Assembly (NCBI RefSeq): GCF_003591005.1
Contig: NZ_QYYD01000017.1
Span: 1 to 64,000, forward strand
Direction of reading: 5' to 3'
DNA: 64,000 nucleotides
From: Rhodopseudomonas palustris
GTDB taxonomy: Bacteria > Pseudomonadota > Alphaproteobacteria > Rhizobiales > Xanthobacteraceae
This document shows positions 52,144 through 61,934 of the stretch, piece by piece (the first letter of the stretch is position 1; each line of letters opens with the position of its first letter). A program made the position numbers and the translations under genes. The notes beneath the pieces are model-generated. The model was given only the letters and a program-made list of their open reading frames with translations. It had not been told where the DNA came from and made no database searches.

Positions 52144-53553
52144 GTGAGCGGCGAACAAAGCAACAAGATGTGGGGCGGCCGGTTCGCCGAGAGCCCCGAC
52201 GCCATCATGGAAGAGATCAACGTCTCGATCGACGTCGATCGGCATCTTTATGCCCAGGACATCACCGCGTCCAAGGCCCATGCCGCCATGCTCGCCGCGC
52301 AGGGCATCATCACCGCGAACGATGCGAAAAATATCGGCAAGGGTCTAGACACGATTCTGTCAGAGATCGGCGCCGGCAAATTTACGTTCAAGCGTGCGCT
52401 CGAGGACATTCATATGAATGTCGAGAGCCGGCTGTCCGAGCTGATCGGCCCGGCCGCCGGGCGGCTGCATACCGCGCGCTCGCGCAACGATCAGGTCGCG
52501 ACCGACTTCCGGCTGTATGTTCGCGACGTGCTCGACCAGACCGACGCGGCGCTGGCGGCATTCCAGCACGCGCTGGCCGAGCGCGCGCTCGAGCACGCCG
52601 ACACCGTGATGCCGGGCTTCACGCATCTCCAGACCGCGCAGCCGGTGACCTTCGGGCATCATCTGATGGCCTATGTGGAGATGGCGGCGCGCGACCGCGG
52701 GCGCTTCCAGGACGCCCGCAAGCGGCTCAATGAAAGTCCGCTCGGCGCCGCGGCGCTGGCCGGCACCTCGTTCCCGATCGACCGCCATGCGACGGCGCAG
52801 AAGCTCGGCTTCGACCGGCCGATGGCCAACTCGCTGGATGCGGTGTCGGACCGCGACTTCGTGCTGGAGACGCTGTCGGCGGCGTCGATCTGCGCGGTGC
52901 ATCTGTCGCGCTTCGCCGAGGAGATCGTGATCTGGACCTCGCCGCTGGTCGGACTGGTGCGGCTCTCCGACAAGTTCACGACCGGCTCGTCGATCATGCC
53001 GCAGAAGCGCAATCCCGACGCCGCCGAACTGGTCCGCGCCAAGACCGGCCGCGTCATCGGCGCGCTGAACGGCCTGTTGATCGTGATGAAGGGCCTGCCG
53101 CTGGCCTATCAGAAGGACATGCAGGAAGACAAACAGGGCGCCATGGAAGGCTTTGCGGCGCTGTCGCTGGCGATCCGCGCCATGACCGGCATGGTCCGCG
53201 ACATCGTGCCCGAGCCGGACAAGATGCGCGCCGCCGCCGGCGAAGGCTATGCCACCGCGACGGATCTGGCCGACTGGCTGGTGCGGACGCTGAAGATGCC
53301 GTTCCGCGACGCCCATCACGTCACCGGCCGCATCGTCGGCCTCGCCGCCAAGGCCGGGGTGGCGTTGCACGAACTGCCGCTCGCAGAGATGCAGGCGGTG
53401 GAAAAGCGCATCACCAAGGACGCGCTGGCGGTGCTCAGCGTCGACTCCTCGGTGAAAAGCCGCACCAGCTATGGCGGCACCGCGCCGAAAAACGTTCGCG
53501 CCCAGGCCAAGAGCTGGCTCAAGCGCCTCGAAAAAGAGCAGAAATCCCGCTGA
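52144..53553 (+). CDS. argH: Argininosuccinate lyase
   Basis: A 469-residue enzyme of the fumarase/aspartase superfamily that forms arginine and fumarate. It has [32 protein letters not shown] and the signature [15 protein letters not shown] with the catalytic Ser loop. GTG start near 52144; no strong ribosome binding site is obvious. It begins a conserved gene row argH-lptM-lysA. The other arginine genes in the window, argD and argF, are 50 kb away. Confidence 0.95.
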   Translation: MSGEQSNKMWGGRFAESPDAIMEEINVSIDVDRHLYAQDITASKAHAAMLAAQGIITANDAKNIGKGLDTILSEIGAGKFTFKRALEDIHMNVESRLSELIGPAAGRLHTARSRNDQVATDFRLYVRDVLDQTDAALAAFQHALAERALEHADTVMPGFTHLQTAQPVTFGHHLMAYVEMAARDRGRFQDARKRLNESPLGAAALAGTSFPIDRHATAQKLGFDRPMANSLDAVSDRDFVLETLSAASICAVHLSRFAEEIVIWTSPLVGLVRLSDKFTTGSSIMPQKRNPDAAELVRAKTGRVIGALNGLLIVMKGLPLAYQKDMQEDKQGAMEGFAALSLAIRAMTGMVRDIVPEPDKMRAAAGEGYATATDLADWLVRTLKMPFRDAHHVTGRIVGLAAKAGVALHELPLAEMQAVEKRITKDALAVLSVDSSVKSRTSYGGTAPKNVRAQAKSWLKRLEKEQKSR

Positions 53554-53644
53554 TCCTGGGTCGGCCGCCGCCCGGTGTTGCGCGCCGGCTCTCGCCAGAG
53601 CCCGGCAATCTTTGTATGGTGCCGCCGCAATTGGGGAAATCGAC

Positions 53645-53899
53645 GTGAACCGCACTGCCGGCCCATCCCGATGGGCGCTTGTTGTGATCGCCGCGGCGAC
53701 GCTGGCCCTCGCGGGCTGCGGCCGCAAGGGCGGATTGGATCTTCCGGCCGGCGCCGCCGATACGCCCGGCGCGCCGACGGCGTCTGCCGCGCCGGCCGCC
53801 AAAGGCGACGTGTTCGACCCGTCCTACGGCACCAATGCGCCGCCGGTCGCCGGCAAAGGCCAAAAGAAACGCATCATTCTCGACCCGCTGCTGGACTGA
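53645..53899 (+). CDS. LptM-like small lipoprotein
   Basis: An 84-residue lipoprotein. The signal runs to the lipobox LAGCGRKGGLDLP (Cys near 25); GRKG-L-LP after the Cys is the LptM/YifL signature. In E. coli LptM assists assembly of the LptDE translocon. A proline-alanine linker and a basic end KKRIILDPLLD follow. GTG start. It sits between argH and lysA, an arrangement conserved in proteobacteria. Confidence 0.82.
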   Translation: MNRTAGPSRWALVVIAAATLALAGCGRKGGLDLPAGAADTPGAPTASAAPAAKGDVFDPSYGTNAPPVAGKGQKKRIILDPLLD

Positions 53900-53905
53900 T
53901 TAGCG

Positions 53906-55171
53906 ATGCGCCATTTCGACTATCGCAACGGCGTGCTGCACGCCGAAGGCGTCAGCCTTGCCGTGCTGGCGCGCGAGGTCGGCACGCCGGTCTACTGCTA
54001 CTCGACCGCGACGCTGGAGCGGCACTACCGCGTGTTCAGCGAAGCCTTCGCCGGGACCGACGCGCTGATCTGCTACGCCATGAAGGCGAACTCCAACCAG
54101 GCGGTGCTGCGAACGCTGGCGAAGCTGGGCGCCGGCGCCGACGTGGTGTCGGGCGGCGAGATGCAGCGGGCGCTGGCGGCCGGCATTCCGCCGAGCAAGA
54201 TCGTGTTCTCCGGCGTCGGCAAGACCGAGGCTGAACTGCGCGCCGCGCTCGGCCACGACATCAAGTGCCTCAACGTCGAGTCCGAGCCTGAACTCGAACT
54301 GCTATCGCGGCTAGCGGTCGAGATGGGCCGCACCGCCAGGATTTCGATCCGGGTCAATCCGGACGTCGATTCCGGCACGCACGCCAAGATCTCGACCGGC
54401 AAGTCCGAGAACAAGTTCGGCATTCCGCTGGCGCATGCGCGCGAGGTTTATGCCCGTGCCGCCAAGCTGCCCGGCATCCAGATCAGCGGCGTCGACGTGC
54501 ATATCGGCAGCCAGATCATCGACCTGGCGCCGATGGAAGCGGCATTCAGGCTGGTCGCCGAATTCGTCCATGTGCTGCGCGGTGACGGTCACACCATCAG
54601 CCACGTCGATTTCGGCGGCGGCCTCGGCATCCCGTACTACGAGGATCGCGACGCGCCGCCCGAGCCGTTCGCCTATGCGGAGATGGTCAAGCGCGTGACG
54701 CACAATCTGGGCTGCGCGCTGCTGTTCGAGCCGGGCCGGATGATCGTCGGCAATGCCGGCATCCTGGTCGCGCAGGTGATCTATGTGAAGCACGGCGACG
54801 GCAAGACCTTCGTGATCATCGACGCCGCGATGAACGACCTGATCCGGCCGACGCTGTACGAGGCGTATCACGAGATCCTGCCGGTGGCCGAGCCGGCGCC
54901 GGGCAGCGCCACGATGGTCGCCGACGTCGTTGGCCCGGTATGCGAGACCGGCGATTACCTGGCGCTCGATCGCAAGCTGCCGGAGCTGAAAGCCGGCGAC
55001 CTGATCGCCATCATGACGGCCGGCGCCTACGGCGCCGTCCAGGCGTGTACTTACAACACCCGCGCGCTGGTGCCGGAAGTCCTGGTCAAGGACGATCAGT
55101 ACGCGGTGGTTCGACCGCGTATCGAGGTCGAGCAGTTGATCGCGATGGATCAGCCTGCGCCCTGGCTATGA
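53906..55171 (+). CDS. lysA: Diaminopimelate decarboxylase
   Basis: A 421-residue PLP enzyme making lysine from meso-diaminopimelate. The PLP lysine is in CYAMKANSNQAVL, HIGSQI binds the phosphate region, VDFGGGLGIPY is the glycine loop, and the partner-subunit Cys is in GPVCETGDYLA. Length is standard. It starts six bases after the lipoprotein gene, so it is in the argH unit. Confidence 0.95.
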   Translation: MRHFDYRNGVLHAEGVSLAVLAREVGTPVYCYSTATLERHYRVFSEAFAGTDALICYAMKANSNQAVLRTLAKLGAGADVVSGGEMQRALAAGIPPSKIVFSGVGKTEAELRAALGHDIKCLNVESEPELELLSRLAVEMGRTARISIRVNPDVDSGTHAKISTGKSENKFGIPLAHAREVYARAAKLPGIQISGVDVHIGSQIIDLAPMEAAFRLVAEFVHVLRGDGHTISHVDFGGGLGIPYYEDRDAPPEPFAYAEMVKRVTHNLGCALLFEPGRMIVGNAGILVAQVIYVKHGDGKTFVIIDAAMNDLIRPTLYEAYHEILPVAEPAPGSATMVADVVGPVCETGDYLALDRKLPELKAGDLIAIMTAGAYGAVQACTYNTRALVPEVLVKDDQYAVVRPRIEVEQLIAMDQPAPWL

Positions 55172-55733
55172 GCGCTGGCGCGACGAGTATCATCTTCGAC
55201 GGAGCGAACGCTCAAAGCGTGGATGCCCGCGACAAGCGCGGGCATGACGGGGCGTTGGCCGGGACGGCGAGTTCAGCCGCAGTTGAGCTGGACTGGAAAG
55301 CGAAGTGGGACCGCCAGAACGCGGAGTACAAAATCTGGCGGTCCCGTTCGCACGTGTGCAATCCCGCCGGGAACGTGCGGCGTCCGCCGGGTACGTGCGA
55401 CGGCGCGAGATTATCCGCGTGACGTCGGTCGGCAACGCAGACTGTTGCTTAACCTAACCTATCAACCTTAACGCGCCCGCCGTGTCCCGGGGCGTCGCCG
55501 CTCCCCCTCTGCCGCTTGCGGGACAGCGCCGGGGTGAGGGCGTCCAGGCGGTGATCCCGCGACTTGCGACGCGACAGGTCGTCAGCTGTTCTGCTGATGC
55601 GCGGTGGGCCCCACGCTGCCGCATCCTGCGTCACGCATTCGTGTGCTGCGACAAGGGGGCCGCGGCCGTCCCCGTGATGTGCCTCATTGCCGCCGCTGTG
55701 GTAGGCTGTCGTACCTACAACCCGGAGAGCTTG
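55172..55733. other. lysA-TIGR02302 spacer with repeats
   Basis: Non-coding. It holds a GATGCCCGC/GCGGGCATGAC repeat at 55222-55248, a long inverted repeat at 55300-55351, a twofold repeat CCGCCGGG-ACGTGCG at about 55364-55402, and a CTCTGCC-type repeat at 55495-55545. AACC-rich repeats (TTAACCTAACC) lie near 55448. Open frames here have no protein character. Confidence 0.55.
55300..55351. repeat. Inverted repeat after lysA
   Basis: GGGACCGCCAGA (55307-55318) and TCTGGCGGTCCC (55334-55345) are perfect complements, extended by GCGAA/TTCGC with one unpaired base. The loop is ACGCGGAGTACAAAA. It may terminate the argH-lptM-lysA transcript, although no T-run follows. Confidence 0.55.
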
Positions 55734-58307
55734 TTGAGCGGCCGCAGCCCCGACCCGTCACAGACCCCGCAGGATCCAGACGCGTTGGCGCGGCTGCGAT
55801 TGGACACGTCGCTCCGGCGCGCGACCTTCGCGATCGCCTGGGAGCGAAGCTGGCCACTGCTGGTCCGGGTGCTGAGCGTCGTCGGCCTGTTTCTCGCGGC
55901 GTCCTGGGCCGGGCTTTGGCTGGTGCTGCCGTTCAGCGGCCGCATGATCGGCCTCGCGGCGTTCGCCGTGTTGGCGTTGGTCGCACTGTATCCTGCCTTG
56001 AAGTTCCGCTGGCCGAGCCGCGACGATGCGCTAGCCCGGCTCGATCGCAACACAGGCCTGAAGCATCGTCCCGCCACCGCATTGACCGACACGCTGGCCT
56101 CGACCGATCCGGTCGCGCAGGCGCTGTGGCGGGTGCAGCGCGAGCGCACGCTGGCGACGCTGCGCGGCATCCGCGCCGGGCTGCCGACGCCTCGGCTGCC
56201 GAAGCACGATCCCTGGGGACTGCGCGCGATGGTGGCCGTGCTGCTGGTCGCCACCTTCATCGCCGCCGGTGAGGAGCGCCGCGCCCGGGTTGCGGCGGCG
56301 TTCGACTGGAACGGCGCGCTGGCCGGCCCGAACGTCCGGGTCGATGCCTGGGTGACGCCGCCGGTCTACACCAACAAGCCGCCGATCATCCTGTCGGCCG
56401 CCAATCGCGATCTCGCCGCGAGCGATGCCGCGCTGCCGGTGCCGGCCGGCTCGAAGCTGCTGGTGCGCTCCAGCGGCGGCGATCTCGACGTCGCGGTCAG
56501 CGGCGGCGTGACCGAGGCAGCGTCCGAAGCCGAGGCGCCGAAGGGCACCACCGAGCGCCACTTCACGATCGCGAGCGACGGCACCGCGCAGGTCCGCGCG
56601 CCGTCCGGTCAGCCGCAATGGTCGTTCAAGGCGACGCCCGATCATCCGCCGTCGATCGCGCTCGCCAAGGAGCCGGAGCGGCAAGCGCGCGGCTCGCTGC
56701 AGCTGTCCTACAAGATCGAGGACGATTACGGCGTCGTCGCCGCCTACGGCGTGATCGCGCCGACCATGTCCGCCGAGCAGAAGGCCGGCACGCCGCGGCC
56801 GCTCTTCGAGCCGCCGCATTTTCCGTTGACGCTGCCGAATGCGCGCACCCGCGCCGGCGTCGGCCAGACCGTCAAGGATCTCAGCGAGGATCCCTATGCG
56901 GGCGCCGAGGTGACGCTGACGCTCACCGCCAAGGACGAGGCCGGCAATGAGGGCCGCAGCGAGCCGCACACGATGCGGCTGCCGGAGCGGCTGTTCACCA
57001 AGCCGCTGGCCCGCGCGCTGATCGAACAGCGCCGCATCCTGGCGCTCGATGCGAACAAGAATGGCGACGTCTACACGGCGCTCGACGCGCTGCTGATCGC
57101 GCCGGAAGCGTTCACGCCGGAAGCCGGCCAGTATCTCGGACTCTACACCGTGGCCGATCAGCTCGAGCGCGCCCGCACCGACGAGCAGCTGCGCGAGGTC
57201 GTGGCCAATCTCTGGTCGCTGGCGCTGAGCATCGAGGACGGCGACACCTCCGACGTCGAAAAGGCGCTGCGTGCCGCGCAGGATGCGCTGAAGCAGGCGC
57301 TCGAACGCGGAGCCTCCGACGAGGAGATCAAGAAGCTCACCGAGAATTTGCGCGCCGCGCTCGACAACTACATGCGCCAGCTCGCCGAGCAGCTGAAAAA
57401 CAACCCGCAGCAGCTCGCGCGCCCGCTCGACCCCAACACCAAGGTGATGCGGCAGCAGGACCTCAATAACATGCTCGAGCGCATGGAGCGGCTGTCGCGC
57501 TCCGGCGACAAGGAAGCCGCCAAGCAGCTGCTCGAACAACTCGCCCAGATGCTCGAGAACCTGCAGATGGCGCAGCCCGGCCAGGGCGGCGACGACGACA
57601 TGCAGCAGGCGATGAACGAGCTTGGCGACATGATCCGCAAGCAGCAGCAGTTGCGCGACAAGACCTTCAAGCAGGGTCAGGATCAGCGCCGCGACCGCAT
57701 GCGCGGCCAGCAGGGCGAACAGAATCTCGGCGATCTGCAGCAGGATCAGCAGAACCTGCAGGAGCGTCTGCGCAAGCTGCAGCAGGAGCTCGCCAAGCGC
57801 GGCATGGGCCAGCAGGGTCAGCAGGGTCAGCGCGGCCAGAAGGGTCAGAAGGGCGAGCAGGGACAACAAGGCCAGGGTCAGCAAGGCGAGCAGGGCGATG
57901 GCGACGGCGGTCTCGATCAGGCCGAATCGGCGATGGGCGACGCCGAGGGCCGGCTCGGCGAAGGCAATGCCGACGGCGCCGTCGATTCCCAAGGCCGCGC
58001 GCTGGATGCGCTGCGCAAGGGTGCGCAGAAGCTCGCCGAAGCGATGCAGCAGGGCGATCAGCCCGGGCAGGGCGAGGGGCCTGGTAATCGACCCGGCCGT
58101 CAGCAGAGCAGCGGCAACGACACCGATCCGCTTGGCCGTCCGCTGAAGGGCCGCGAATTCGGCGACGATCTGTCGGTGAAGATTCCCGGCGAGATCGACG
58201 TCCAGCGCGTCCGCCGCATCCTCGAAGAACTCCGCCGCCGCCTCGGCGACACCAACCGTCCGCAGATCGAACTCGACTACATCGAGCGCCTGCTGAAGGA
58301 TTATTAG
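55734..58307 (+). CDS. TIGR02302 family membrane protein with Gln/Gly-rich repeat tail
   Basis: An 857-residue protein found in alphaproteobacteria, often after lysA. Two hydrophobic segments near residues 40-85 and one near 165 anchor the N-terminus. Then come a beta-rich periplasmic-type region (RVDAWVTPPVYTNKPPIILS), long helices and a low-complexity stretch of about 120 residues rich in Gln, Gly, Lys and Glu with GQQGQ and GQKGQ units, ending in EIDVQRVRRILEELRRRLGD. The TTG at 55734 with GGAGAG in front gives the family-like start. Function unknown; the collagen-like tail suggests an extended structure. Confidence 0.78.
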   Translation: MSGRSPDPSQTPQDPDALARLRLDTSLRRATFAIAWERSWPLLVRVLSVVGLFLAASWAGLWLVLPFSGRMIGLAAFAVLALVALYPALKFRWPSRDDALARLDRNTGLKHRPATALTDTLASTDPVAQALWRVQRERTLATLRGIRAGLPTPRLPKHDPWGLRAMVAVLLVATFIAAGEERRARVAAAFDWNGALAGPNVRVDAWVTPPVYTNKPPIILSAANRDLAASDAALPVPAGSKLLVRSSGGDLDVAVSGGVTEAASEAEAPKGTTERHFTIASDGTAQVRAPSGQPQWSFKATPDHPPSIALAKEPERQARGSLQLSYKIEDDYGVVAAYGVIAPTMSAEQKAGTPRPLFEPPHFPLTLPNARTRAGVGQTVKDLSEDPYAGAEVTLTLTAKDEAGNEGRSEPHTMRLPERLFTKPLARALIEQRRILALDANKNGDVYTALDALLIAPEAFTPEAGQYLGLYTVADQLERARTDEQLREVVANLWSLALSIEDGDTSDVEKALRAAQDALKQALERGASDEEIKKLTENLRAALDNYMRQLAEQLKNNPQQLARPLDPNTKVMRQQDLNNMLERMERLSRSGDKEAAKQLLEQLAQMLENLQMAQPGQGGDDDMQQAMNELGDMIRKQQQLRDKTFKQGQDQRRDRMRGQQGEQNLGDLQQDQQNLQERLRKLQQELAKRGMGQQGQQGQRGQKGQKGEQGQQGQGQQGEQGDGDGGLDQAESAMGDAEGRLGEGNADGAVDSQGRALDALRKGAQKLAEAMQQGDQPGQGEGPGNRPGRQQSSGNDTDPLGRPLKGREFGDDLSVKIPGEIDVQRVRRILEELRRRLGDTNRPQIELDYIERLLKDY

Positions 58308-58336
58308 AGCAATTAACTCGCGCCGAGCACGGCGCA

Positions 58337-58600
58337 CCTCTCCCGCTTGCGGGAGAGGTCGACGCGCGCAGCGCGGCGGGTGAGGGCACTCCTCTCAACG
58401 CATGGCTAAGTCACTGCCTGGGGCGCACCCCAGCCCTCTCCCGCAAGCGGGAGAGGGAGCGCTGCGGAGCGGAGGAGGCGCATCGTTAATCTATCAAGGT
58501 TGATCGAAGCATTGCTGATCGGCAGCGTTGTTGACGGCAGCCTCGCGCCCCGCACGACGCAACCTCTCCCGCTTGCGGGAAACGGGGCGCGTTGTGCTTG
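58337..58600. repeat. Cluster of CTCTCCCGCTTGCGGGAGAG repeats
   Basis: Three hairpin units (58340-58358, 58436-58456 and 58563-58582) share CTCTCCCGC and GCGGGAGAG. They fill most of the 58308-58629 spacer between convergent genes. No gene is present. Confidence 0.65.
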
Positions 58601-58629
58601 GGGTGGACGCTTGTTGTAAACGCTGAGGG

Positions 58630-59004
58630 TTAGTTCTTTTTCGCCGCCAGCGCGTTGGCGACGGCGGTGCGGATGTCTGTGACGGAGAAGGGCTTGGTGA
58701 CGACGTCGTGGACAATGGCGTCGAGGCCGGAGGCGCGTTCGCGTTGGTCGGCGTAGCCGGTCATCAGCAGGATGGTGAGGTCGGGGAAGTCGCGCGCGGC
58801 GGTGAGTGCCAGAGCGATGCCGTCCATGATCGGCATCTTGATGTCGGTCAGCAGCAGGTCGAACCGGCCGGCGCTCTCGACCAGGATCTCCAGCGCCTCG
58901 CTACCATCCTCGGCGGTGGTGATGTCGTGGCCATCCAGCGCGATGGCGCGGGCCACCAGCAGGCGCATCGATTCTTCGTCATCGGCGATCAGGATACGCG
59001 ACAT
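58630..59004 (-). CDS. cpdR: CpdR-like single-domain response regulator
   Basis: A 124-residue receiver domain without output domain. Acidic pocket ADDEE, phosphorylated Asp54 in LTDIKMPIMDG, Thr in LMTGYA and Lys in VTKPFS are in place. The ALTAARDFPDLTILLMTGYA and ERASGLDAIVHDVV pattern matches CpdR, which in Caulobacter directs ClpXP to the cell pole to degrade CtrA when unphosphorylated. Its usual phosphorelay is CckA-ChpT, encoded elsewhere. Confidence 0.85.
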   Translation of the reverse strand: MSRILIADDEESMRLLVARAIALDGHDITTAEDGSEALEILVESAGRFDLLLTDIKMPIMDGIALALTAARDFPDLTILLMTGYADQRERASGLDAIVHDVVTKPFSVTDIRTAVANALAAKKN

Positions 59005-59106
59005 TCCAGGATCCTAGGCTTGCTGCCCTTAGTGCGGCCGGCCGTTCGAAAAGCACATCATCGCAGCGTCCAGGCATCGGGCTCGGCTGTCTTCGACGAA
59101 AACCTT

Positions 59107-59988
59107 CTAGGCGCCGCCGGTGGCGATATCGCGCCGGTTGAAGAAGCGCACGTCGATGGTGCGAGCCTCGGCGGGCGGCGACGCCAGCCGCGACCGGAAC
59201 CAGGCCTGCTCGCCGGGCCGCAGCACGGTCTGCTCCAGCACGGCGTTCCAGGCGTAGATCTCGGTGCCGCGGTCGTCGCGGACAACGAAGCGGAGCCGCG
59301 GCAAATCCGCCGGTTTGCGGCCCAGCCCCATGATCGTGCCCTCGATCACCAACACCGGCTTGGATTCGACGGTCTCGCGGCTGATCTTGACGTCCTTGAT
59401 GGCGAGCGAGCGCAGATTCACTTCGAAGCCGACCAGCCGGTAGAAAGTCGCGGTCTGCGGCAGCATCCGCACCACGTCGACGCGCCAGATCAGCAGCGCC
59501 ATCACCAGCGCGCCGAACGCCGCGCAGGCCATTGAGGCGGTCATGACCGATTTGATGGCTCCGAGCGGGTCCTGCTTCAGCGGTTCGATCAGCGCTCTGA
59601 AGCCGCGCGCCCGGCGCGATCCGAACGAGCGCTGGCCGCGCTGGCGGCCGGCGGGCAGTTCGGGCTCCGCGGGCGGCTCCTGCCGCTGGCCGAACACGTC
59701 GCGCTCGTCGGGCGACGGAATCTCCGCCGCGATCGGCGGGCTTTCGACCACCGGCGTCTCGTGTTCATCCTCGGTCACGCCCCAGCCCGGATCGTCTGCC
59801 AGATCGTCGGTGGGGCGTTTGTCTTCCACCGTCATCGCCGCGACACGCGCGTCGGTCTGGATCACGTCTTCGGGATGGGCCAGCCAGACTTCCTTGCAGC
59901 GCGAGCAACGCACGGTGCGGCCGCTGTCGCCCAGTTTCGCCGGATCGATCGCATAGGATGTCGTACAATGAGGGCAAACGATATGCAT
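59107..59988 (-). CDS. Zinc-ribbon (MJ0042) domain membrane protein
   Basis: A 293-residue protein. Residues 1-38 are an MJ0042-type zinc ribbon with CPHC and CSRC in MHIVCPHCTTSYAID...TVRCSRCKEVW. A disordered acidic linker follows, then one membrane segment near 155-175 (ASMACAAFGALVMALLIWRV) and a DUF3426-like beta-rich C-terminus (VLVIEGTIMGLG). Likely cytoplasmic ribbon with an external domain. It is divergent from ftsE. Function unknown. Confidence 0.82.
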   Translation of the reverse strand: MHIVCPHCTTSYAIDPAKLGDSGRTVRCSRCKEVWLAHPEDVIQTDARVAAMTVEDKRPTDDLADDPGWGVTEDEHETPVVESPPIAAEIPSPDERDVFGQRQEPPAEPELPAGRQRGQRSFGSRRARGFRALIEPLKQDPLGAIKSVMTASMACAAFGALVMALLIWRVDVVRMLPQTATFYRLVGFEVNLRSLAIKDVKISRETVESKPVLVIEGTIMGLGRKPADLPRLRFVVRDDRGTEIYAWNAVLEQTVLRPGEQAWFRSRLASPPAEARTIDVRFFNRRDIATGGA

Positions 59989-60132
59989 GACGAATCGCTG
60001 GCTGTGGTCCTCGCTCGATCCTATCCGGCGTCCGTTAACGAACCGGAAACCATAACCGCCTCACAACCTTGGAGAGGGCAGACGGCGCGCGTTGCCCTGG
60101 CTTGTTGTGTCGCTCGGTCTCGGAGCTGAACC

Positions 60133-60792
60133 GTGGTCCGCTTCGAAAATGTCGGCCTGCGCTATGGGCTCGGTCCGGAGATCCTGCGCGATCTCAATTT
60201 CGCGATCCCGGCGCATTCCTTCCAGTTTCTGACCGGCCCTTCGGGCGCCGGCAAGACGTCGTTGCTGCGTCTGTTGTTCCTGTCGCTGCGGCCGACGCGC
60301 GGGCTGGTCAATCTGTTCGGCAACGACGTGTCGCTGCTGACCAAGGACGAAGTCTCGGCGCTGCGCCAGCGCATCGGCATCGTGCTGCAGGATTTCCGGC
60401 TGCTCGACCACATGACCACCTATGAGAACGTCGCACTGCCGTTCCGTGTCACCGGGCGCGAGGAGGCGAGCTATCGCAAGGAAGTCATCGATCTGTTGAA
60501 ATGGGTCGGGCTCGGCGAGCGGATGGACGCGCTGCCGCCGGTGCTGTCGGGCGGCGAGAAGCAGCGCGCTGCGATCGCGCGCGCGGTGATCGGCCGGCCG
60601 CAATTGCTGCTCGCCGACGAGCCGACCGGCAATGTCGATCCGACGCTCGGCCGCCGGCTGCTGCGGCTGTTCATCGAGCTCAACAAATCCGGCACCGCGG
60701 TGGTCATTGCCACCCACGACATCACCCTGATGGACCAGTACGAGGCGCGGCGCCTGGTGCTGCATCAGGGCCGGCTGCACGTCTATGAATAA
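60133..60792 (+). CDS. ftsE: Cell-division ATP-binding protein FtsE
   Basis: A 219-residue ABC ATPase that, with FtsX, controls peptidoglycan hydrolases at the division site. It has Walker A GPSGAGKTSLLR, signature LSGGEKQRAAIARAV, Walker B LLADEPTGNVD and the H-loop HDITLMDQY. GTG start. It overlaps ftsX by eight bases. Confidence 0.93.
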   Translation: MVRFENVGLRYGLGPEILRDLNFAIPAHSFQFLTGPSGAGKTSLLRLLFLSLRPTRGLVNLFGNDVSLLTKDEVSALRQRIGIVLQDFRLLDHMTTYENVALPFRVTGREEASYRKEVIDLLKWVGLGERMDALPPVLSGGEKQRAAIARAVIGRPQLLLADEPTGNVDPTLGRRLLRLFIELNKSGTAVVIATHDITLMDQYEARRLVLHQGRLHVYE

Positions 60793-61783
60793 GCCGCCGC
60801 CCAACCGGCCGTCGCGCCCCCGCTCCGACCCGCGCGACGCAATGGTCGATCTCGGCGACGAGCGGCCGCAGGTGCCGGCGCGCGCCCGCAACGCCTCGCC
60901 GATCGTGCCGCGGGCGTCGATCGCCGGCCGCGCGCTGGTGGCGGTGGTGGCGATCATGGCGTTCCTCGCCTCGATGACCACCGGCGTGGTGCTGCTGGTC
61001 AGCGCCTCGGCGGCGGAATGGCAGTCGGACGTCGCCAGCGAACTCACCGTGCAGGTCCGCCCGGTGCAGGGCCGCAGCCTCGATCGCGATTCCGCGACGG
61101 TGGCCGAACTGGTGCGCAGTCAGCCCGGCATCGTCGAGGTGCAGCCCTTCACCAAGGAAGAATCCGCCAAGCTGCTGGAGCCGTGGCTCGGCAGCGGCCT
61201 CTCGCTCGACGATCTGCCGGTCCCGCGAGTGATCGTGGCGCGCATCGCGCCCGGCACCACGCTTGACCTCGAGGATCTTCGCCGCCGCATTGCTCAGGCC
61301 GTGCCGAGCGCCAGCGTCGACGACCATCGCGCCTGGATTGAGCGGATGCGTTCGATGACCGGCGCCACGGTGTTCGCCGGGATCGGCGTGCTGGCCCTGG
61401 TGATCATCGCCACCATCATCTCGGTATCGTTCGCCACGAGGGGCGCGATGGCGGCCAATCGGCCGATCGTCGAGGTGCTGCATTTCGTCGGCGCCAGCGA
61501 TCGCTTCATTGCCGATCGGTTCTTCCGCCACTTTCTGATGCTCGGCCTGCAGGGCGGGCTGATCGGCGGTGGCGCCGCGGTGTTCGTGTTCGGCTTCTCG
61601 GAATCGGTTGCGACGTGGTTTTCCGGGACGCCCGTCGGTGACCAGTTTGCGGCGCTGCTCGGGACCTTCTCGCTGCGCCCGATGGGGTATCTGGCGCTAA
61701 CCGGGCAGGCGGTGCTGATTGCCGCCATTACGGCGTTGGCATCGCGGCGGACGCTGTTCAGCACGCTGAATTCGATCGAATGA
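60785..61783 (+). CDS. ftsX: Cell-division membrane protein FtsX
   Basis: A 332-residue membrane protein with four transmembrane segments (about 55-80, 200-225, 245-270 and 300-325). The large periplasmic loop between the first two contains ELTVQVRPVQGRSLDRDSA and the helix-rich AELVRSQPGIVEVQPF. It is the transmembrane partner of FtsE. The N-terminal 50 residues are basic and proline-rich. Confidence 0.92.
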   Translation: MNKPPPNRPSRPRSDPRDAMVDLGDERPQVPARARNASPIVPRASIAGRALVAVVAIMAFLASMTTGVVLLVSASAAEWQSDVASELTVQVRPVQGRSLDRDSATVAELVRSQPGIVEVQPFTKEESAKLLEPWLGSGLSLDDLPVPRVIVARIAPGTTLDLEDLRRRIAQAVPSASVDDHRAWIERMRSMTGATVFAGIGVLALVIIATIISVSFATRGAMAANRPIVEVLHFVGASDRFIADRFFRHFLMLGLQGGLIGGGAAVFVFGFSESVATWFSGTPVGDQFAALLGTFSLRPMGYLALTGQAVLIAAITALASRRTLFSTLNSIE

Positions 61784-61934
61784 CGGCGGCGGTGCGCCGC
61801 CGGGCAGGTCCTGAGTTGGAGGCTCCGACTCCCTTTCGCCCGAAAAGGCACTAGAGTCCGGACAGTTTTCGGCGATCGGGTTCGACCAACGAAGCTGCAT
61901 CGAAAGCTCGCAATCGAGGTTATATCGGCATCCA

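Noticed and set aside
56031..58337. Open frame of 768 codons on the minus strand
   Set aside because: It is antisense to the TIGR02302 gene. Its Leu/Ala/Arg composition mirrors the opposite GC-rich codons, and no domain is recognisable.
60030..60060. Possible CtrA site upstream of ftsE (GTTAACG...CATAACC)
   Set aside because: Only a half-site is present; the TTAA-N7-TTAAC spacing is not met.
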